DNA from: Macrothele yani
Lineage: Eukaryota > Arthropoda > Arachnida > Araneae > Macrothelidae
Direction of reading: 5' to 3'
Length of the DNA: 64,000 nt
Assembly: GCA_039090855.1 (NCBI GenBank)
Contig: CM076995.1
Span: 118,804,270 to 118,868,269, forward strand
Both the position numbers and the translations under genes were made by a program. The notes beneath the pieces were generated by a model. It did no database searches. It saw nothing but the letters and a program-made list of their open reading frames with translations, and was not told the origin of the DNA. Of the stretch, positions 20,851-32,620 are shown one piece after another (position 1 is the stretch's first letter; each line of letters starts with the position of its first letter).

Positions 20851-22905
20851 GAGCAGCTTTCTGACTAAATGCTTTCACTATCATTTTTTTGTTGGCTTTT
20901 AGCAAATTATTAAGTTTTACTAACACTAAAATCTGCTGCCCAAGGCCCTAGCTTAATCAGTTTATTGGAAAATTCGTTTCAGCAAAAACAAGGGGGAAAA
21001 TAGCAATTTTAAGAATAGTTCTATATTCAGTGTTGACAACGTTTTGCTCCCTCACGAAAAAATTATTTCCGACGGTGACTAACGTTTTCGTTCTTTATTC
21101 CAGAATTTGGAAAATAACTATACATTCACAAAGATTCGGAATAATTGCATGATGAATATCAATTTGGCCCGATGTGTTCGTCTTAGTGACAAGCTTGTTT
21201 GTATTGTTTCCATACACGTTCACGAAAATAAAGTCAAAATATAAGCAACCTGTAAAATTACAGCATGAAAAGCAACCCCAAAATACCTATTTTTGGTTCG
21301 ATACCGTACATATAGATATTATCATTTAAATAACATTCATCTCTTTGCACAATACTTAATATATATTATTCCTCGTATGGCGTCTACAAGTCAATTTTTT
21401 TCTACGATTCAAGCTCATGATTGCGTATGAATCTTTATTTACACTGTTGGTAACAGTGGGAAGTGGTAAAATGAAAACATCCTTTATTGGCAGTGCGACT
21501 GAAAACATTCAGAGCTGATGTTTGGGAACTATGACAGGCGGTGCAACCAACCAATCAGGACCCTTCCAAGTGACGACTAGTGGCTAACTAATGAACGGCG
21601 TCATTAGAAGTACCCCTACTTTTGGCACCAGGAGACACCCACAAGACAGAGAGCACTTTGCTCAGAGCATGGACGTCATCGTCTCAAGTGGAGAGAAGAC
21701 GAATCGGTCTTCTTTGCAGACAAGATGAAGACGACCCTTAGAATAAAAAGAAAAATAAATAGAAAAAAAAATCCATGCAACGTAAACAGACGCATTTGGG
21801 AAACGGGAATCAGCAACAGAATTGCCTCACTGAGTCATTAAGATACAGTATATCTTTCAGCCCAAGAGCTAAGGGAGATTTCGAAAACGTTATCTCAAAA
21901 GAGGTGTTTTTTTTTTGTTTTTGTTTTTCAAAATAGAATCTATCAAATCAAAATGGGAATCATTTAGTGGGAATACCTGAACTAGGTATACGGAATAAAA
22001 GCTTTTAAACACCTTCAACTAATTTTAAAACCTATAATAATCCGATATTCCAACAACGTATCTTTATTCAACCGACACTGACTATATACACTTACTCTAC
22101 AGCCATATGATAAACAAAAGGAAAATATTTCATTTTTGCCACAAATTTGTATCCTCCGAAAATTTCGATTCCCCCACTTCTTACCAAAAGAAAAAAACGC
22201 AAAGTAAAACAAAGCACGTGTAATTTCTAAATATTTGAAAAGCTGACTTTCAAAAAGAATGTTACGTGTTGACGATATCAAATTATTGAACAAATCAATA
22301 ATCAGAAATGACACCTCGAAAAGAGGCTGAGATTTTTGAACAGCTGTTACAATAGTATAGTAGTTCAACCTTTAAGCCTCTTTAATTTTTTTTTTTTTTT
22401 TTTAATATTTCTTCTGCATTTCTGAGCAGAAATAACGTGCAGAAAACCTCTTCACTGGTAAGAACTCATTGAAAATCAGCTTTTCAAAATATTTGACAGG
22501 GGCAAATTCTCATTCACACTTGATACAGAATGAAGATTTTAATAAATTTGTTCCTCGTATAAATACGCTCTGTTGCTATGGAAAAACCTGAGTTCGGATT
22601 TTAACAGTAGAACTATTTATGATGTAATGTGATATTTACGAATCAAATGACAAAGGTAATACTTATCGTTAAGGTTAGTGAAATAATACGAAATTCTTAG
22701 TATGAAGCACTTTTGTTGTTTCTTTCAGGAGACAATAGCAATGTCATTAATAACAAATACAAATTTATTTACTTATTTCCCCACACGCTGCGACAGCACG
22801 GCAGTCCCTGTGTTCTATTCAGAGATCTAGTACTTCAGAATTTAAATAGGCTTGCTTACCATGGTGTAACAGTTGTTACCAACCAAAAATGCGAAAAACA
22901 AGAGT
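20851..22905. other. 2-kb stretch without a recognised gene
   Basis: AT-rich DNA. A 117-codon minus-strand frame at 22015-22368 is the longest; it is rich in Phe, Ile and Leu and I recognise no family. A T19 run lies near 22386-22404. An ACCAATCAGG word near 21550 resembles a CCAAT box but nothing nearby confirms a promoter. Confidence 0.5.
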
Positions 22906-22908
22906 TTT

Positions 22909-23077
22909 TACAAATTTTGAAGATGTGAATCCGTTTTTGTTATTTTTGGTATAAATATGACATGGGTGGTAAATCAGATAATATTCGAAAACTTGAAAAT
23001 TTCGTCGTCCTGGAGCGCGAATCAAACCCACGTCTCGCGGATAGCGTCCGAATATGCTACCCACTACACCACCCAGA
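22909..23077 (-). mobile_element. tRNA-derived SINE, family C, copy 1
   Basis: On the minus strand the head reads GGTGTAGTGGGTAGCATATT and GTGGGTTTGATTCGCGCTCC (A- and B-box-like), then a CCAGGACGACGAAATTTTCA body ending near TTTGTA. A partial plus-strand copy is at 23440-23572. The body shows no similarity to families A or B. Confidence 0.75.
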
Positions 23078-23099
23078 AAGACCAAGTTTAAAGTTTCAG

Positions 23100-23414
23100 G
23101 GCCGCGGGTGGCCTAGTGGTCAACGTTCGTGACTGTCACGGAGAAGACTTCAAGTTCGATCCCAGGCAGGTACGAACGCTCGAACCACTAAATATCCGCC
23201 GTGCGTCGGATAGGCTCGTTAAGCCGCCGGACCCCGGGTACTGGCGGGGCGGTAATAAATAAGGGCGTCTTTCTCCCCCTTTCTACCTTGCTTCTGTATC
23301 ACTTTCTTATCAGGCACTCTAGCCCAAATCTCCTAGTTTCCTATTTCTAAGGGTTGTTTAAGACCTGGGATCAGACACTCCCTTCCTAAAATTCTCTACA
23401 TATGATCTGATCTG
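23100..23414 (+). mobile_element. tRNA-derived SINE, family A, copy 2
   Basis: A box GTGGCCTAGTGGTCAACG and B box GTTCGATCCCAGG as in copy 1, and the same CTACATATGATC end. Target duplication AAGTTTCAG (9 bp) at 23091-23099 and 23415-23423. Inserted between two inverted family C SINEs. Confidence 0.92.
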
Positions 23415-23439
23415 AAGTTTCAGATTTCAGATTAATTTG

Positions 23440-23572
23440 GGCCGCTATCCGGGAGACGCGGATTCGATTCCCGCTCCAGGACGACGAAATTTTCAAGTTT
23501 TCGGATATTATCTCACTTACCACTTATGTCATATTTACACCAAAAAACGGATTCTCATCTTCAAATTTTGTA
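23440..23572 (+). mobile_element. tRNA-derived SINE, family C, copy 2, 5'-truncated
   Basis: Starts inside the tRNA-like head (GCCGCTATCCGGGAGACGCG, B box GGATTCGATTCCCGC) and shares the CCAGGACGACGAAATTTTCA body and AAATTTTGTA end with copy 1, in opposite orientation. The pair can form an inverted-repeat hairpin around SINE A. Confidence 0.75.
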
Positions 23573-23827
23573 TTGTGTGGTGTAATCCCGTATTTCATTC
23601 ATGACAAGAGCTTTTGTACAAACCTCCTTCCTTTTCTTTTTTTTTTTTTTTTTTGTTCACTAAAATTGTTTATTTGATAAACATTTTGAATTAACTGAAA
23701 AAATTCAAGATACGAGGATAAATCGAAAAGTGTTACCATGATTTCAAAATTTGAGATGTGGTATTGGTAGTACTGAATGTAATATAAGTCTAAATGGCAC
23801 AGTAATTGACCAGGTGAATGAGTTTTT

Positions 23828-24500
23828 GTGTATTTAGGAAGCATGTTTGACAGTGAGAGCAAACTAGATGGTGAAATGAGTAAGCGAGTGAATTCTTCAT
23901 TGAAAGTCACGGCTGCTTTGAGAGGTTTTCATAGGAATGATGGGTTCTCAAGAGAGTCCCGAATGGCTGTGTATGAGAGTGTAATTGTTCCTACTCTGAT
24001 GTATGGCAGTGAAACCTGGGTACTACAGAAGAAACATAGAAGTCGTTTGTGTGCTGGAGAAATGCATTACTTACGAGGGGTTTGTGGCAAGACACGTTCT
24101 GATTGTGTAAAGAATAAAGATGTGCTGTAGTTGTGTAATGTGAAGCAAAATGTTGTTAGCAAGGAGGAGACCAATATGCTTCGGTGGTTCGGCCATGTTG
24201 AAAGAATGAGTGATGAGATGCTTACTAAGAAAATCTTTTTAGCCCAAGTGGCAAGAAGGAAAGGCAGAGGAAGGCCAAAGAAGTCATGGAGGGAGGGGGG
24301 GTTCAGATTCAGGAGTGTCTGCATGAGAAAAGAATTATGAGTATGAAGTATAGAAAACCTTGTGTACGGCGTGTGATGGATGTCAGAGAAGCCCGAGTCG
24401 TAGTTAGAATTCGGGACCCAAACACCAGTGTGATGGAAACAATAAAAGAGCTAAATATTGTAAGGAGGACGCTACACTATTTCATGAAATACTTCTGTAC
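23828..24500 (+). pseudogene. LINE reverse transcriptase C-terminal remnant (not RTE copy 1-3 type)
   Basis: The frame 23828-24340 reads MYLGSMFDSESKLDGEMSKR, VYESVIVPTLMYGSETWVLQ, then after an in-frame TAG at 24128-24130 RWFGHVERMSDEM and RRKGRGRPKKSW. This is the well-known C-terminal region of non-LTR retrotransposon RTs: YLGS, the P.LMYGSE.W block, RWFGHVERM and G.GRP..W. Further parts to about 24500 are frame-shifted (ARVVVRIRDPN). It lacks the RT active site and the endonuclease, so it is a 5'-truncated copy. Its sequence differs clearly from the three RTE copies. No tail or target duplication was found. Confidence 0.75.
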
Positions 24501-24529
24501 CTTTTAAAAACGATTATTCCTCTTATTTA

Positions 24530-27290
24530 CTTCTGCGAAAGTTGTCCTTAAGCTTCCGTTATTCTGCTTGTTGCGAGCAATATAAAATATTTCCACTCCC
24601 TATGGATACTTGTTACCGATAATTTTCTACGCCATTCCTTCCCGCCATTGGGAAAAAACCCTCTTCCCTGCCGTCAAGAACGTTGTGTCCAGACTCCAGA
24701 ACAAAGACCCCTGGCTTCTTTTTCTAAAAGTTGACTGCCGTTTCCTTTCGCCCCAGGCGAGAGATGGTCTCGCCTTCCAACACACACAGCAATATTCCAC
24801 TCCTACGGAATGAAAGTGCCGCGTTCCAAAACAAAAGCCTCAAAGCTGAGAAATGGTCGCTCCTGCATACCCTTCGGTTCCTTTGAACATACAATTACAT
24901 GCCGAAAGGTGCTAATTGCATTTGACAATACCAGATGCGGCTACGGAACACAAAGGCAAGACCCTCAATGGCCTTACTCATTGCGAGACCTATGTGCAAC
25001 GAAATTTTAAGATGCGATAGACTGGCGCTCTCTGGAAATTTTCTATTTCCCGATACTTCTTGATAACGGGAAAAAGATGCGTCTTTCACAGGCTTGTGAA
25101 CAAAGAAGAATGAAACACGAAAGGAAAAGAAATGTTGCCAATGAGATTTAATATTTTTGCCTAAAATTCTTGTATTAAATCTCCGTAACATATCCTACGG
25201 TAAAGTGCGATGAGTATAGTTATGCATAGTTATCGCGCAAAAGATGGAGAATCTCTGAAAAGTTTAGACACATCACACAATAGAAGGGAATGTAAAACAT
25301 ACCACTATCAGACATTTGTGAATTTGCAGACACCTGTATCAGTTCAAAAACATGTTTCTTTATCTAATAAATTAAACTTTGTAGAGTTTCCAGTTTATAA
25401 AATTTTTAATTAACAGTTAATTAACTATTCATTGTATAAAAATTAATTAGTATGCTGTTTTTAGCCTTCCTTAAATGGTTTCCCTTTCGAGTTCTCAAAA
25501 ACATTTCGTCCATTTTTTTTTAAATGGCCCAGCCTAGAAGAAACAAGCAACGGTATCACATTACATAAAGCATACTTTTGTCGAATTTTATCCATATAGA
25601 CCATCAAAAATATTTTTACCAAATTTTGTCTTGATCAGTTAAATTGTTTTTGAGTCACTTCATCCTAAAAAAAAACAAACAAAAAAAAAACATACCGAAG
25701 GCACCTTCTATTTTGGTGCGCTCAATCCTCAATGGAACCAAAAGCGGATGCTTTCAGGATATATATACATGTAATTAGAAAATTTTCAAGCCTCCCCTAG
25801 AATTTACCACAAGCTACGGCCCTCTTGTTGCAGCTTGCTGCTTTGTAACGACGTATCAACTGTTACAAAACGACAAAGCCAAGTGGAAATGCCCAAGGCA
25901 TAGCTTTTAAATTGATTTTCCCTGACTTATTCTTCGGATATTGACTATTGTTAGCAGTCAGTTTTTTTGTTTTGTTTTTTGACAGGTGTGAACCCATTTC
26001 ACGCAAATTAAAAATCCCTTGTCTACTGAGGCACGTATAATTTTGTTGTAAATCCTATTATACGTATATATCCCCACCTCTCTACTGAGATGAAGTGGCC
26101 TTAATTAATATCTTTCCATCTTTGGCCAAAAACTTGGTTTTCTTTAGCGAATTATTTCATTAGATCGAAAAAGCATATATATGAGAGTCCCGATGTCTTC
26201 CAGTGCCTTTTTCCGTGATGACTTTACATTGAGTCCTAACAGAACTTAATCCCAACGGGACGATAACCTGTACGATGTACAATGAGGGAAGGATTAACCC
26301 AAAGTCAGAAAGTCTACTGCTGCTGAGGGAGCAACAGAATATTAAATTCCGCACAAATATTCGTGAACACGTTAATAATGGGATGCTGACTTTTCTCTCC
26401 GGGGACGTTTATTTCGCTTCCAAAATCTAAGAGGTACTTTTATCGGTATATATTCTTATCGTGTGCAGTTTACTTTAGCCTTGGAAAAAGGGGGTAGGCA
26501 CCAACCGGAACGTCGCTCACATGAAAAAAAAAAAACGGCTTCAGCAAGACCGGGATTTTCTGCTCTAGATGTGGGCACCACCCAATAACAAATCGTACCG
26601 CTATATATTACACCTGCATTACAGGAATTGCAGGTTTGTTAGCTCATAAACTTTCAAGGGAATAAGCGAATTTTTAGGGACAGCAGTAAATGCAGAATAT
26701 TCTTGCATCATCTCCCAACTTTACACACGGGGCTGCTGGTAAAACTGAATAACCACGACATTATGCAGTTTCATTTAATAAATTACACGTTGCAACGTTT
26801 TAAGGTAATGATATTTATTTATCAGCTGCAACTTCGTTATGTGAATGGCTCCGTTTTATCAGGACAGCTAATGTATTTGTGTTCCAGTCATTATGATAGT
26901 GATGGGAATTTTTGTGTTTTTCCAAGAGCTTGTGAAAAATGAAATGAAAGTCAAACCGTTGAGAAGTCACGTTTGGTTGTTGTTACATAACAAGCGACGA
27001 CACGTCAAAAACGACGGTATAATAGCAGGAATTTAAAAATTGAAATCAGAACTTGTGAAAATTGTCTCCTGAAACAAAAAGCGACTGGAAAAAACTTTTT
27101 TTTTATCTCTTTTTTGGAAAGAATCTGGAATTTTTATATGCTGAGATGACAGTTTTGTAAACTCTTTTCCATCCCAGAAACGTTAAAAAAATAAATAATA
27201 AATCGAAAATGAACTTTTAGAAAACGGTTTTTCTTAGCATTCACATTTTTTTTTTCTTACAATGATTTTAACTCAAAACGACATTTCATT
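24530..27290. other. 2.8-kb stretch without a recognised gene
   Basis: Two consecutive plus frames at 24610-24813 and 24810-25010 lie in DNA of more balanced base composition, but I recognise no family. A-runs at 25668-25691 and 26524-26535. A 79-codon frame at 26703-26942 is unrecognised. No RNA gene or repeat was identified. Confidence 0.5.
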
Positions 27291-27780
27291 TGTTTATTTA
27301 CTCCAATTTCGGTGTTTAGCAGTAACTTGGATGATAGATGGCGCCACACTACTAATGCCTGCAATTCCACTTATATACTCACGAACAAAGGAAGAGACGA
27401 ATGAAGGAACTTGTACTCGGGCCCCTGGCTGAAATCTGCCGTTCACGGCCTGATAGCGGTCCGTTGGCGGTAGCGCTATTAGTTGGCGAGCCATTCATGG
27501 CCCTGCAGCATCGCCGTGAATTGTGGGCCTCCAAGCAAGTGCCACTAGTGGCCCGTTGCTGGCAACCAATGCAACCCCAACAGCAGGTGGAAGCAACGGG
27601 ACTGCGCATGTGCAGAAGCAACACTTGCTGTGTCTCTCATGGTATCAGTTAGTTGAAGACGACGCTATCGCCATCGTGTTATTTTAGTTGATGTTAAGAA
27701 AAAAATCCATATGTAGAGAGGCGAATTATTTTCCTAATGAAATTCCACGTCGACTAAGATATCAGATTAAGCCATGAAAT
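27291..27780. other. GC-rich GGCC-repeat-like block
   Basis: 27400-27620 is GC-rich with many GGCC, TGCTGG and CACTAGTGG words, open in several frames on both strands. Its style resembles the GGCC-rich 3' part of family X (7290-7530, 28690-28960) read in the other direction, so it may be an inverted relative; alignment would be needed. Confidence 0.35.
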
Positions 27781-28970
27781 ACTAGATTACAGACATGAAA
27801 TACACCCACTCCATTCTCATGAATAACAATACATGGAATGGAGTGGGTGAAAAACAAGAGAAAATTTGAAACCGATTGAAACAAATGTCTTGAAAAACCA
27901 TTAAAAAAACATTTGTTGGAAAAAAATGAATTATACGCATACAAAATTTATTAATCATTTGAAAAATAAAAGCAACACTATGTGGATATAATGTACTCAT
28001 GCATGGGTTGAATATACAAGACTGGGAGGAATTCGCTTATAAAAATAACGAGAAATAAAATAAAATATCTTTCCTCTTAAAAAACATGTAGCTTCGGACA
28101 ACGGAAAGGAAAGATACAACGTTAAAACTGTAACAGAATGTGACATGAATCCGGGTAAATATATATTAATTCAACAATCGCCTTTCAAGACGACAAGGAC
28201 AGTACAAAACTTTGGAAAACGATTTTAAGTTGGTACACTCCTTGAAAATGAGTGAAGTTCCCTTAAGGTAGAAAAAACTATCGTTACGTTAAAAAAATAA
28301 ATTTATGAATTATATGAAACTGACTTTTATGAAAAAATACCTTGTAAAATTGTAAAATGAAAGAGGGAACCATTCCATTACATATTGCGCACGAAACAGA
28401 CAGCTTCAAGCACACGCACGTGTGTGACATAGTAGTCCGGTTGGTGCAGAGCTCAGCTCCCACGCAGACGGCCCAGGTTCGTATCCACTCGGATCCAAAC
28501 AGGCGTTTGTCCAGTGTGTTACGAAAATTTCCCCAGCGTAGTGCTAAAATTCACAAGTTTCGTAAGAGTAGAAAAAAAAAAGTTGTTGCGTTGGGGAACT
28601 GCGGTTATCCTTACCTTTTTTATGGCTACTACTGGGAAATTGGCGGACAAGATTCGGCAAGCCACCAGTTACGTCACGTGGTTGCCGGCTGCCACTACCG
28701 GCAAACTAGGGAACCACATTTGGCTAGCCATCATTTCTGGCACGTGCTTGCAGGGCCGCTGAAGGGCCACTTGTGACAGCTACTGCCTGTGATGGACAAC
28801 TGATGGCCCTGCTCTGGCATATGACAACTGATGTGGTGACAACTGTTGGCCAGCTGTTGGCCCTTCTGTTGGCAGCCCGAACATTTTATTGACGGTTCGG
28901 CAGCGGCAGCATAGTGTTGGCTGCCAGCAATGGCCCAGTGCATGCTGGCCCAGAAAGACTGTTTTTGCTG
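27781..28970. repeat. Family X repeat, copy 2
   Basis: A direct copy of 6340-7533 with the same order of blocks (TGGATATAATGTACTCAT, GGAAAGGAAAGAT, AAAATGAGTGAAGTTCCC, AATTTATGAATTATAT, TTTATGGCTACTACTGG, GTTACGTCACGTG, TTTTATTGACGGTT). A hairpin with 14-bp arms lies at 27803-27816 and 27836-27849 (CACCCACTCCATTC and complement), where copy 1 has a different palindrome. The 139-codon plus frame at 28357-28776 lies inside the repeat and has no known family. Confidence 0.75.
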
Positions 28971-30086
28971 GGCTAGGCTTGCTCCTTCGTGATTACTGTT
29001 TTAAAACACTCATTCTATTTTTAAGTACTCATTCAGAAATAGTTTGTCCGGTGGTCGGTAAGGTTGAGAAGGTGTGGACGTTGAGGGGGGACATCGTGAT
29101 GGAACGCGGGAAGTTTTCTTTTGTTTTGCGTTAAGTAATCCTTAGGGGGGAAGGGGGCGCGAAACATGACAGCCCATTTGTGCGCGGAGAAATACTGTTA
29201 CACAAGAGATATCTAGTCAATAAATCGGTTTCACAATATTAACAGTGCAACCAGGTTAGCTTTGCCCGACTATAGTTTTTTTTTTTTTTTTTTTTTTTAT
29301 GGTTATGGGGATCAAAGTGAAGGATTTTGTGACTTCGGTGTTAAGAGGTTACAATCTCACGTATTGCGAATCTAAATATTCCAACATGCTTTCTAATTTG
29401 CTCTCTCTCTCCCGTCTTTTGCGGGGAAATTCATATATTTGGATTCGTCTGCGCGGTCTTGACCCACACGGTTATTGCTGTGACCTCAGATATAAATATT
29501 TACAGTACACTGGTGAGTTTTCATAATATGATGAACGGTCAAGAAATGTATTTTATCCATCAGTAGTATGTTTTTCATAGTCCTTCAAGTGGATATCGGT
29601 TCTTTTCTAATCCAGCTATTTCAGCTTTGAAGAAATATGGTCAAGTTCGTGAGAGACGTTACGAACAGGGCCGTAGCTAATGAGGGAGATGTCCTCTCAA
29701 AACGGTCACACCAGAAGCTTCATACATGCTCCGCAGAAGCGTAAAAAATAGAAATGTGAATAAATTTACTGGAAAAGAAAGCTCTTCAGTATTTTCTTTT
29801 TTTAAAGACTTAGCCACATATAGTATTCCGTGCAACTAACCAGCGTACAGAGTACCCTGCGTTGTGAGGTGCGGGCCACTCATATGCATGAAAGGAATTG
29901 TCCAAAACATCAGAGGCATATCGATATGCGGATATGCCTAACCTGCGTGACCTTTATGAATACACCATATGGACGAAGAGCTAATTAGTCGTCTGCGCTG
30001 TGCAGAAGAAAGCCACAGTGAGCGTTTAGTCTTAAACGGAATTTTTTCAAGCCCTACTCCGAAAATATCTTCGTATTGTTATGTCA
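28971..30086. other. Spacer, no gene recognised
   Basis: Holds a T21 run at 29278-29298 and short frames only. ACTATCTGATATTC at 30087-30100 is the left target duplication of the Penelope-like element. Confidence 0.55.
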
Positions 30087-30100
30087 ACTATCTGATATTC

Positions 30101-30491
30101 GAAAATGAGGAACACAAGTTTGCTGTCTGTAGTACGATAAGTTAAAACAAATCCCTAAAACTGCCGAATAAAACTCAATTTATTTACAATTGTAAAAACC
30201 TATTTACATAGCTAGCACTTTCGGGGCTCACGTGGCCCCATTTTCAAGCCCAAAAGCCCCGGAACACATAGAGGCAACGACTATATACTATAGTTATTCG
30301 TGACTAAGCTACATACGTCATAAAAATAATACAGGGGATGCCATTTACATTAAGAAAAAAGAGGAAATTAAAGTCCAAAAACAAATACAGAACATGTTCA
30401 AGTAAGAGACTCACATTCTAAGTGTGTCATGGGAAGAGCGATCATCTGTCTCCAGGGTCTTGGGACTGAAGTCGGAAAGTCCGTATTACAG
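30101..30491 (-). repeat. Left inverted terminal repeat of PLE1
   Basis: Reads GAAAATGAGGAACACAAGTT outward-in and pairs with the right arm at 32227-32620. Includes GAATAAAACTCAATTTATTT, a hammerhead-like hairpin on the minus strand (30219-30248) and GGAAAGTCCGTATTACAGCA near the inner edge, matching the inner edge of the right arm (GTAATACAGACTTTCC). Confidence 0.88.
30219..30248 (-). ncRNA. Hammerhead-like motif in PLE1 left repeat
   Basis: Mirror copy of the motif at 32469: GAAA core at 30219-30222, stem GGGGCCACGTGAGCCCC, CTTGAAAA at 30241-30248, all on the minus strand. A third copy lies at 30566-30595, also minus. Confidence 0.4.
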
Positions 30492-31917
30492 CAGACGATC
30501 CCTAAAACTGCCGAATAAAACTCAATTTATTTACAATTTTAAAAACCTATTTACAAAGCTAGCACTTTCGGGGCTCACATGTCCCCATTTTCAAGTTAAG
30601 CATTCTTTGAAGTACGAGCGTGATCAACTGCTAGAACTAGCTCGTAACCCTAGCCTGTCTACACTAAGCGCTGATAAATCTCACCAGCTTATTATCATGA
30701 ATCGAAAAGACTACCATGATAAAATAAAACAAGCAATAGATTCGGTCCCACATCGAACCCTTAAGTCGGACCCCACCGCAGCTACCATTTCTGATCTTAC
30801 TAAACTGAGAAATTCTGGGTTTCTGCCATCGTCTGTCTCTACTAGGATGAAACCTCCTGCTGGTCCTAGGGTACCTGAGTCATTCGGCAAACTCAAGACT
30901 CATAAACCGGATCACCCACTAAGATTGCTGGTCTCAGGGTACGCAAGCCCAACTCGTCCATTAGAGGCAATCCTGGCTTCATACTTGAAACCCCTCATAA
31001 TGAATTCCTCAGTGTCTATCAAGAGCACTACACAGGCTCTCGACCAGGCTTTTAACTCTTTTGGAACTAATTTTATTATGGCATCTCTTGATGTAGTGTC
31101 TTTATTTCCAAATGTACTCCTTTCTTCTGTCCATTCTATTATTTTTGAAAAATTAACTCAAGACAACTATATCTCCCCACTTGAAATTGATGCTGTCTTA
31201 TCCGCTCTTAAACTTCTTGCAAAACGTTCGTATTTTAAATTCAATAACCAGTTTTTTCATCAAAGAGAAGGTGCCCCTATGGGGTCCCCCTTATCCCCCA
31301 TTTTAGCCGAGATCCTGTTGCAGTCTATAGAGGAGACTGTCTTAGCAAGTTTTTCTGTCCAACCTTTACTTCTTATGAGGTATGTGGATGACATGTTGGT
31401 GTTCTGGCCTTATTGTAGATGGTTGGATATGGATTCTCAATATCCAACCATCTCCTTTACCCAGGAACTTGAAGTTGAGGGAAAACTCCCTTTTCTTGAT
31501 ATCTTATTAACAAGGCATTTAACCTCGAATCAACTTCAGTACTCAGTTTACAGAAAACCAACGATTATTCCCTGTATTATTCCTTTTGCTTCTGTTCACC
31601 CTCCGAAACATAAATCTTCTGCTCTTCGTTTTTTGATTAAAAGAGCCTTTACCCATTCTGTATCCCGCAAGATTCGTATTGACGAATTAAATAAGATTCA
31701 AGATCTAACCCAGGAGTTTGGATTCCCGACCTCTCTCTTTCACAGGTTACTCAGTAAGTTTTCAAAACTACGATTTACCACTTTGGTTAATGAAGCTCCT
31801 CTGTCTAAATTTGTTGGTAAATTGGATTTTATTCCCCATATTGTTTCTTACTTGAAAAAGTCTGTCAGCGTCATAATTTATCTTTTGGAATCTGTACCCG
31901 AAATATCTTCTCACTAG
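30424..31917 (+). CDS. Penelope-like reverse transcriptase
   Basis: A 497-codon frame beginning inside the left terminal repeat; the true start is unclear and the first 50 or so codons are repeat-derived. Core motifs: LSTLSADKSHQLIIM and PTAATISDLTKLRNSGF (N-terminal part typical of Penelope), FGKLKTHKPDHPLRLLVS, MASLDVVSLFPNV (motif A Asp), REGAPMGSPLSPILAE (31264-31311), RYVDDMLVFW with catalytic YVDD at 31381-31392, and KLPFLDILL. The RT is of the telomerase-related class and would copy the element RNA at a nicked target. Just after YVDD, residues are replaced by a perfect 13-bp inverted repeat (31418-31452). The frame stops at 31917 because of a small deletion near 31875; the endonuclease follows in another frame. 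Confidence 0.85.
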   Translation: MSWEERSSVSRVLGLKSESPYYSRRSLKLPNKTQFIYNFKNLFTKLALSGLTCPHFQVKHSLKYERDQLLELARNPSLSTLSADKSHQLIIMNRKDYHDKIKQAIDSVPHRTLKSDPTAATISDLTKLRNSGFLPSSVSTRMKPPAGPRVPESFGKLKTHKPDHPLRLLVSGYASPTRPLEAILASYLKPLIMNSSVSIKSTTQALDQAFNSFGTNFIMASLDVVSLFPNVLLSSVHSIIFEKLTQDNYISPLEIDAVLSALKLLAKRSYFKFNNQFFHQREGAPMGSPLSPILAEILLQSIEETVLASFSVQPLLLMRYVDDMLVFWPYCRWLDMDSQYPTISFTQELEVEGKLPFLDILLTRHLTSNQLQYSVYRKPTIIPCIIPFASVHPPKHKSSALRFLIKRAFTHSVSRKIRIDELNKIQDLTQEFGFPTSLFHRLLSKFSKLRFTTLVNEAPLSKFVGKLDFIPHIVSYLKKSVSVIIYLLESVPEISSH

Positions 31918-32283
31918 TCCGTAGAGACCGGGATAAAGTCAATATGTTTAACAAACCGGGTGTCTACTCCATACCCCTGACCTCAAAAGACCCAAACCGT
32001 GACTCTAAGGTTTACATCGGTTCAACACTTCAATCGTTACATATAAGACTGAAGTAGCACCAATATTCTCTACGAAGTGGAAACATCACCACAGCCCTCA
32101 CCGTTGCAGTCAAACAGGAAGGCTACAAACCGGACTGGCAAAATGCTAAAGTTTTAAACTCCTCTGTTAACAAGAATACCATTTTTCTCTCAGAAAGCCT
32201 GTTTATTCTTAAATATCACGTCTGCTGTAATACAGACTTTCCGACTTCAGTTTTAAGACCTTGGAGGCAGATGATCGCTCTCC
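31880..32283 (+). pseudogene. PLE1 GIY-YIG endonuclease remnant
   Basis: In the frame shifted from the RT the translation reads IFSLVRRDRDKVNMFNKPG, GVYSIPL, SKVYIGSTLQSLHIRLK, then a stop, then HQYSLRSGNITTALTVAVKQ and PDWQNAKVLN. The GVYSIP...VYIGST pair is the GIY-YIG signature and RLK.H the following helix, as in Penelope C-terminal endonucleases. One frameshift (near 31875) and one TAG (about 32053) inactivate it. It would nick the target for the RT. Confidence 0.8.
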
Positions 32284-32620
32284 CCATGACACACTTAGAA
32301 GGTGAGTCTCTTACTTGAACATGTTCTGTATTTGTTTTTGGACTTTAATTTTCTCTTTTTTCTTAATGTAAATGGCATCACCTCTATTATTTTTATGACG
32401 TATATCAGCTTAGTCATGAATAACTATAGTATATAGTCGTTGCCTCTATGTGTTCCAGGGCTTTTGGGCTTGAAAATGGGGCCATGTGAGCCCCGAAAGT
32501 GCTAGCTATGAAAATAGGTTTTTAAAATTGTAAATAAATTAAGTTTTATTCGGTAGTTTTAGGGATTTGTTTTAACTTATCCGTACTACAGACAGCAAAC
32601 TTGTGTACCTCATTTTCAAC
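32227..32620 (+). repeat. Right inverted terminal repeat of PLE1
   Basis: Mirror of the left arm. It carries the hammerhead-like motif in plus orientation at 32469-32498 and the AATAAATTAAGTTTTATTCG block. It ends at CCTCATTTTC near 32620. Confidence 0.88.
32469..32498 (+). ncRNA. Hammerhead-like motif in PLE1 right repeat
   Basis: CTTGAAAAT, a stem-loop GGGGCCATGTGAGCCCC, then GAAAGTGCTAGC. This resembles the hammerhead core CUGANGA-stem II-GAAA reported in PLE terminal repeats, but has UUGAAAA instead of CUGANGA and one extra base before stem II. Likely a decayed copy; self-cleavage is doubtful. Confidence 0.4.

Noticed and set aside
22015..22368. 117-codon minus-strand frame as a gene
   Set aside because: No family resemblance, AT-driven composition and no splice or promoter context.
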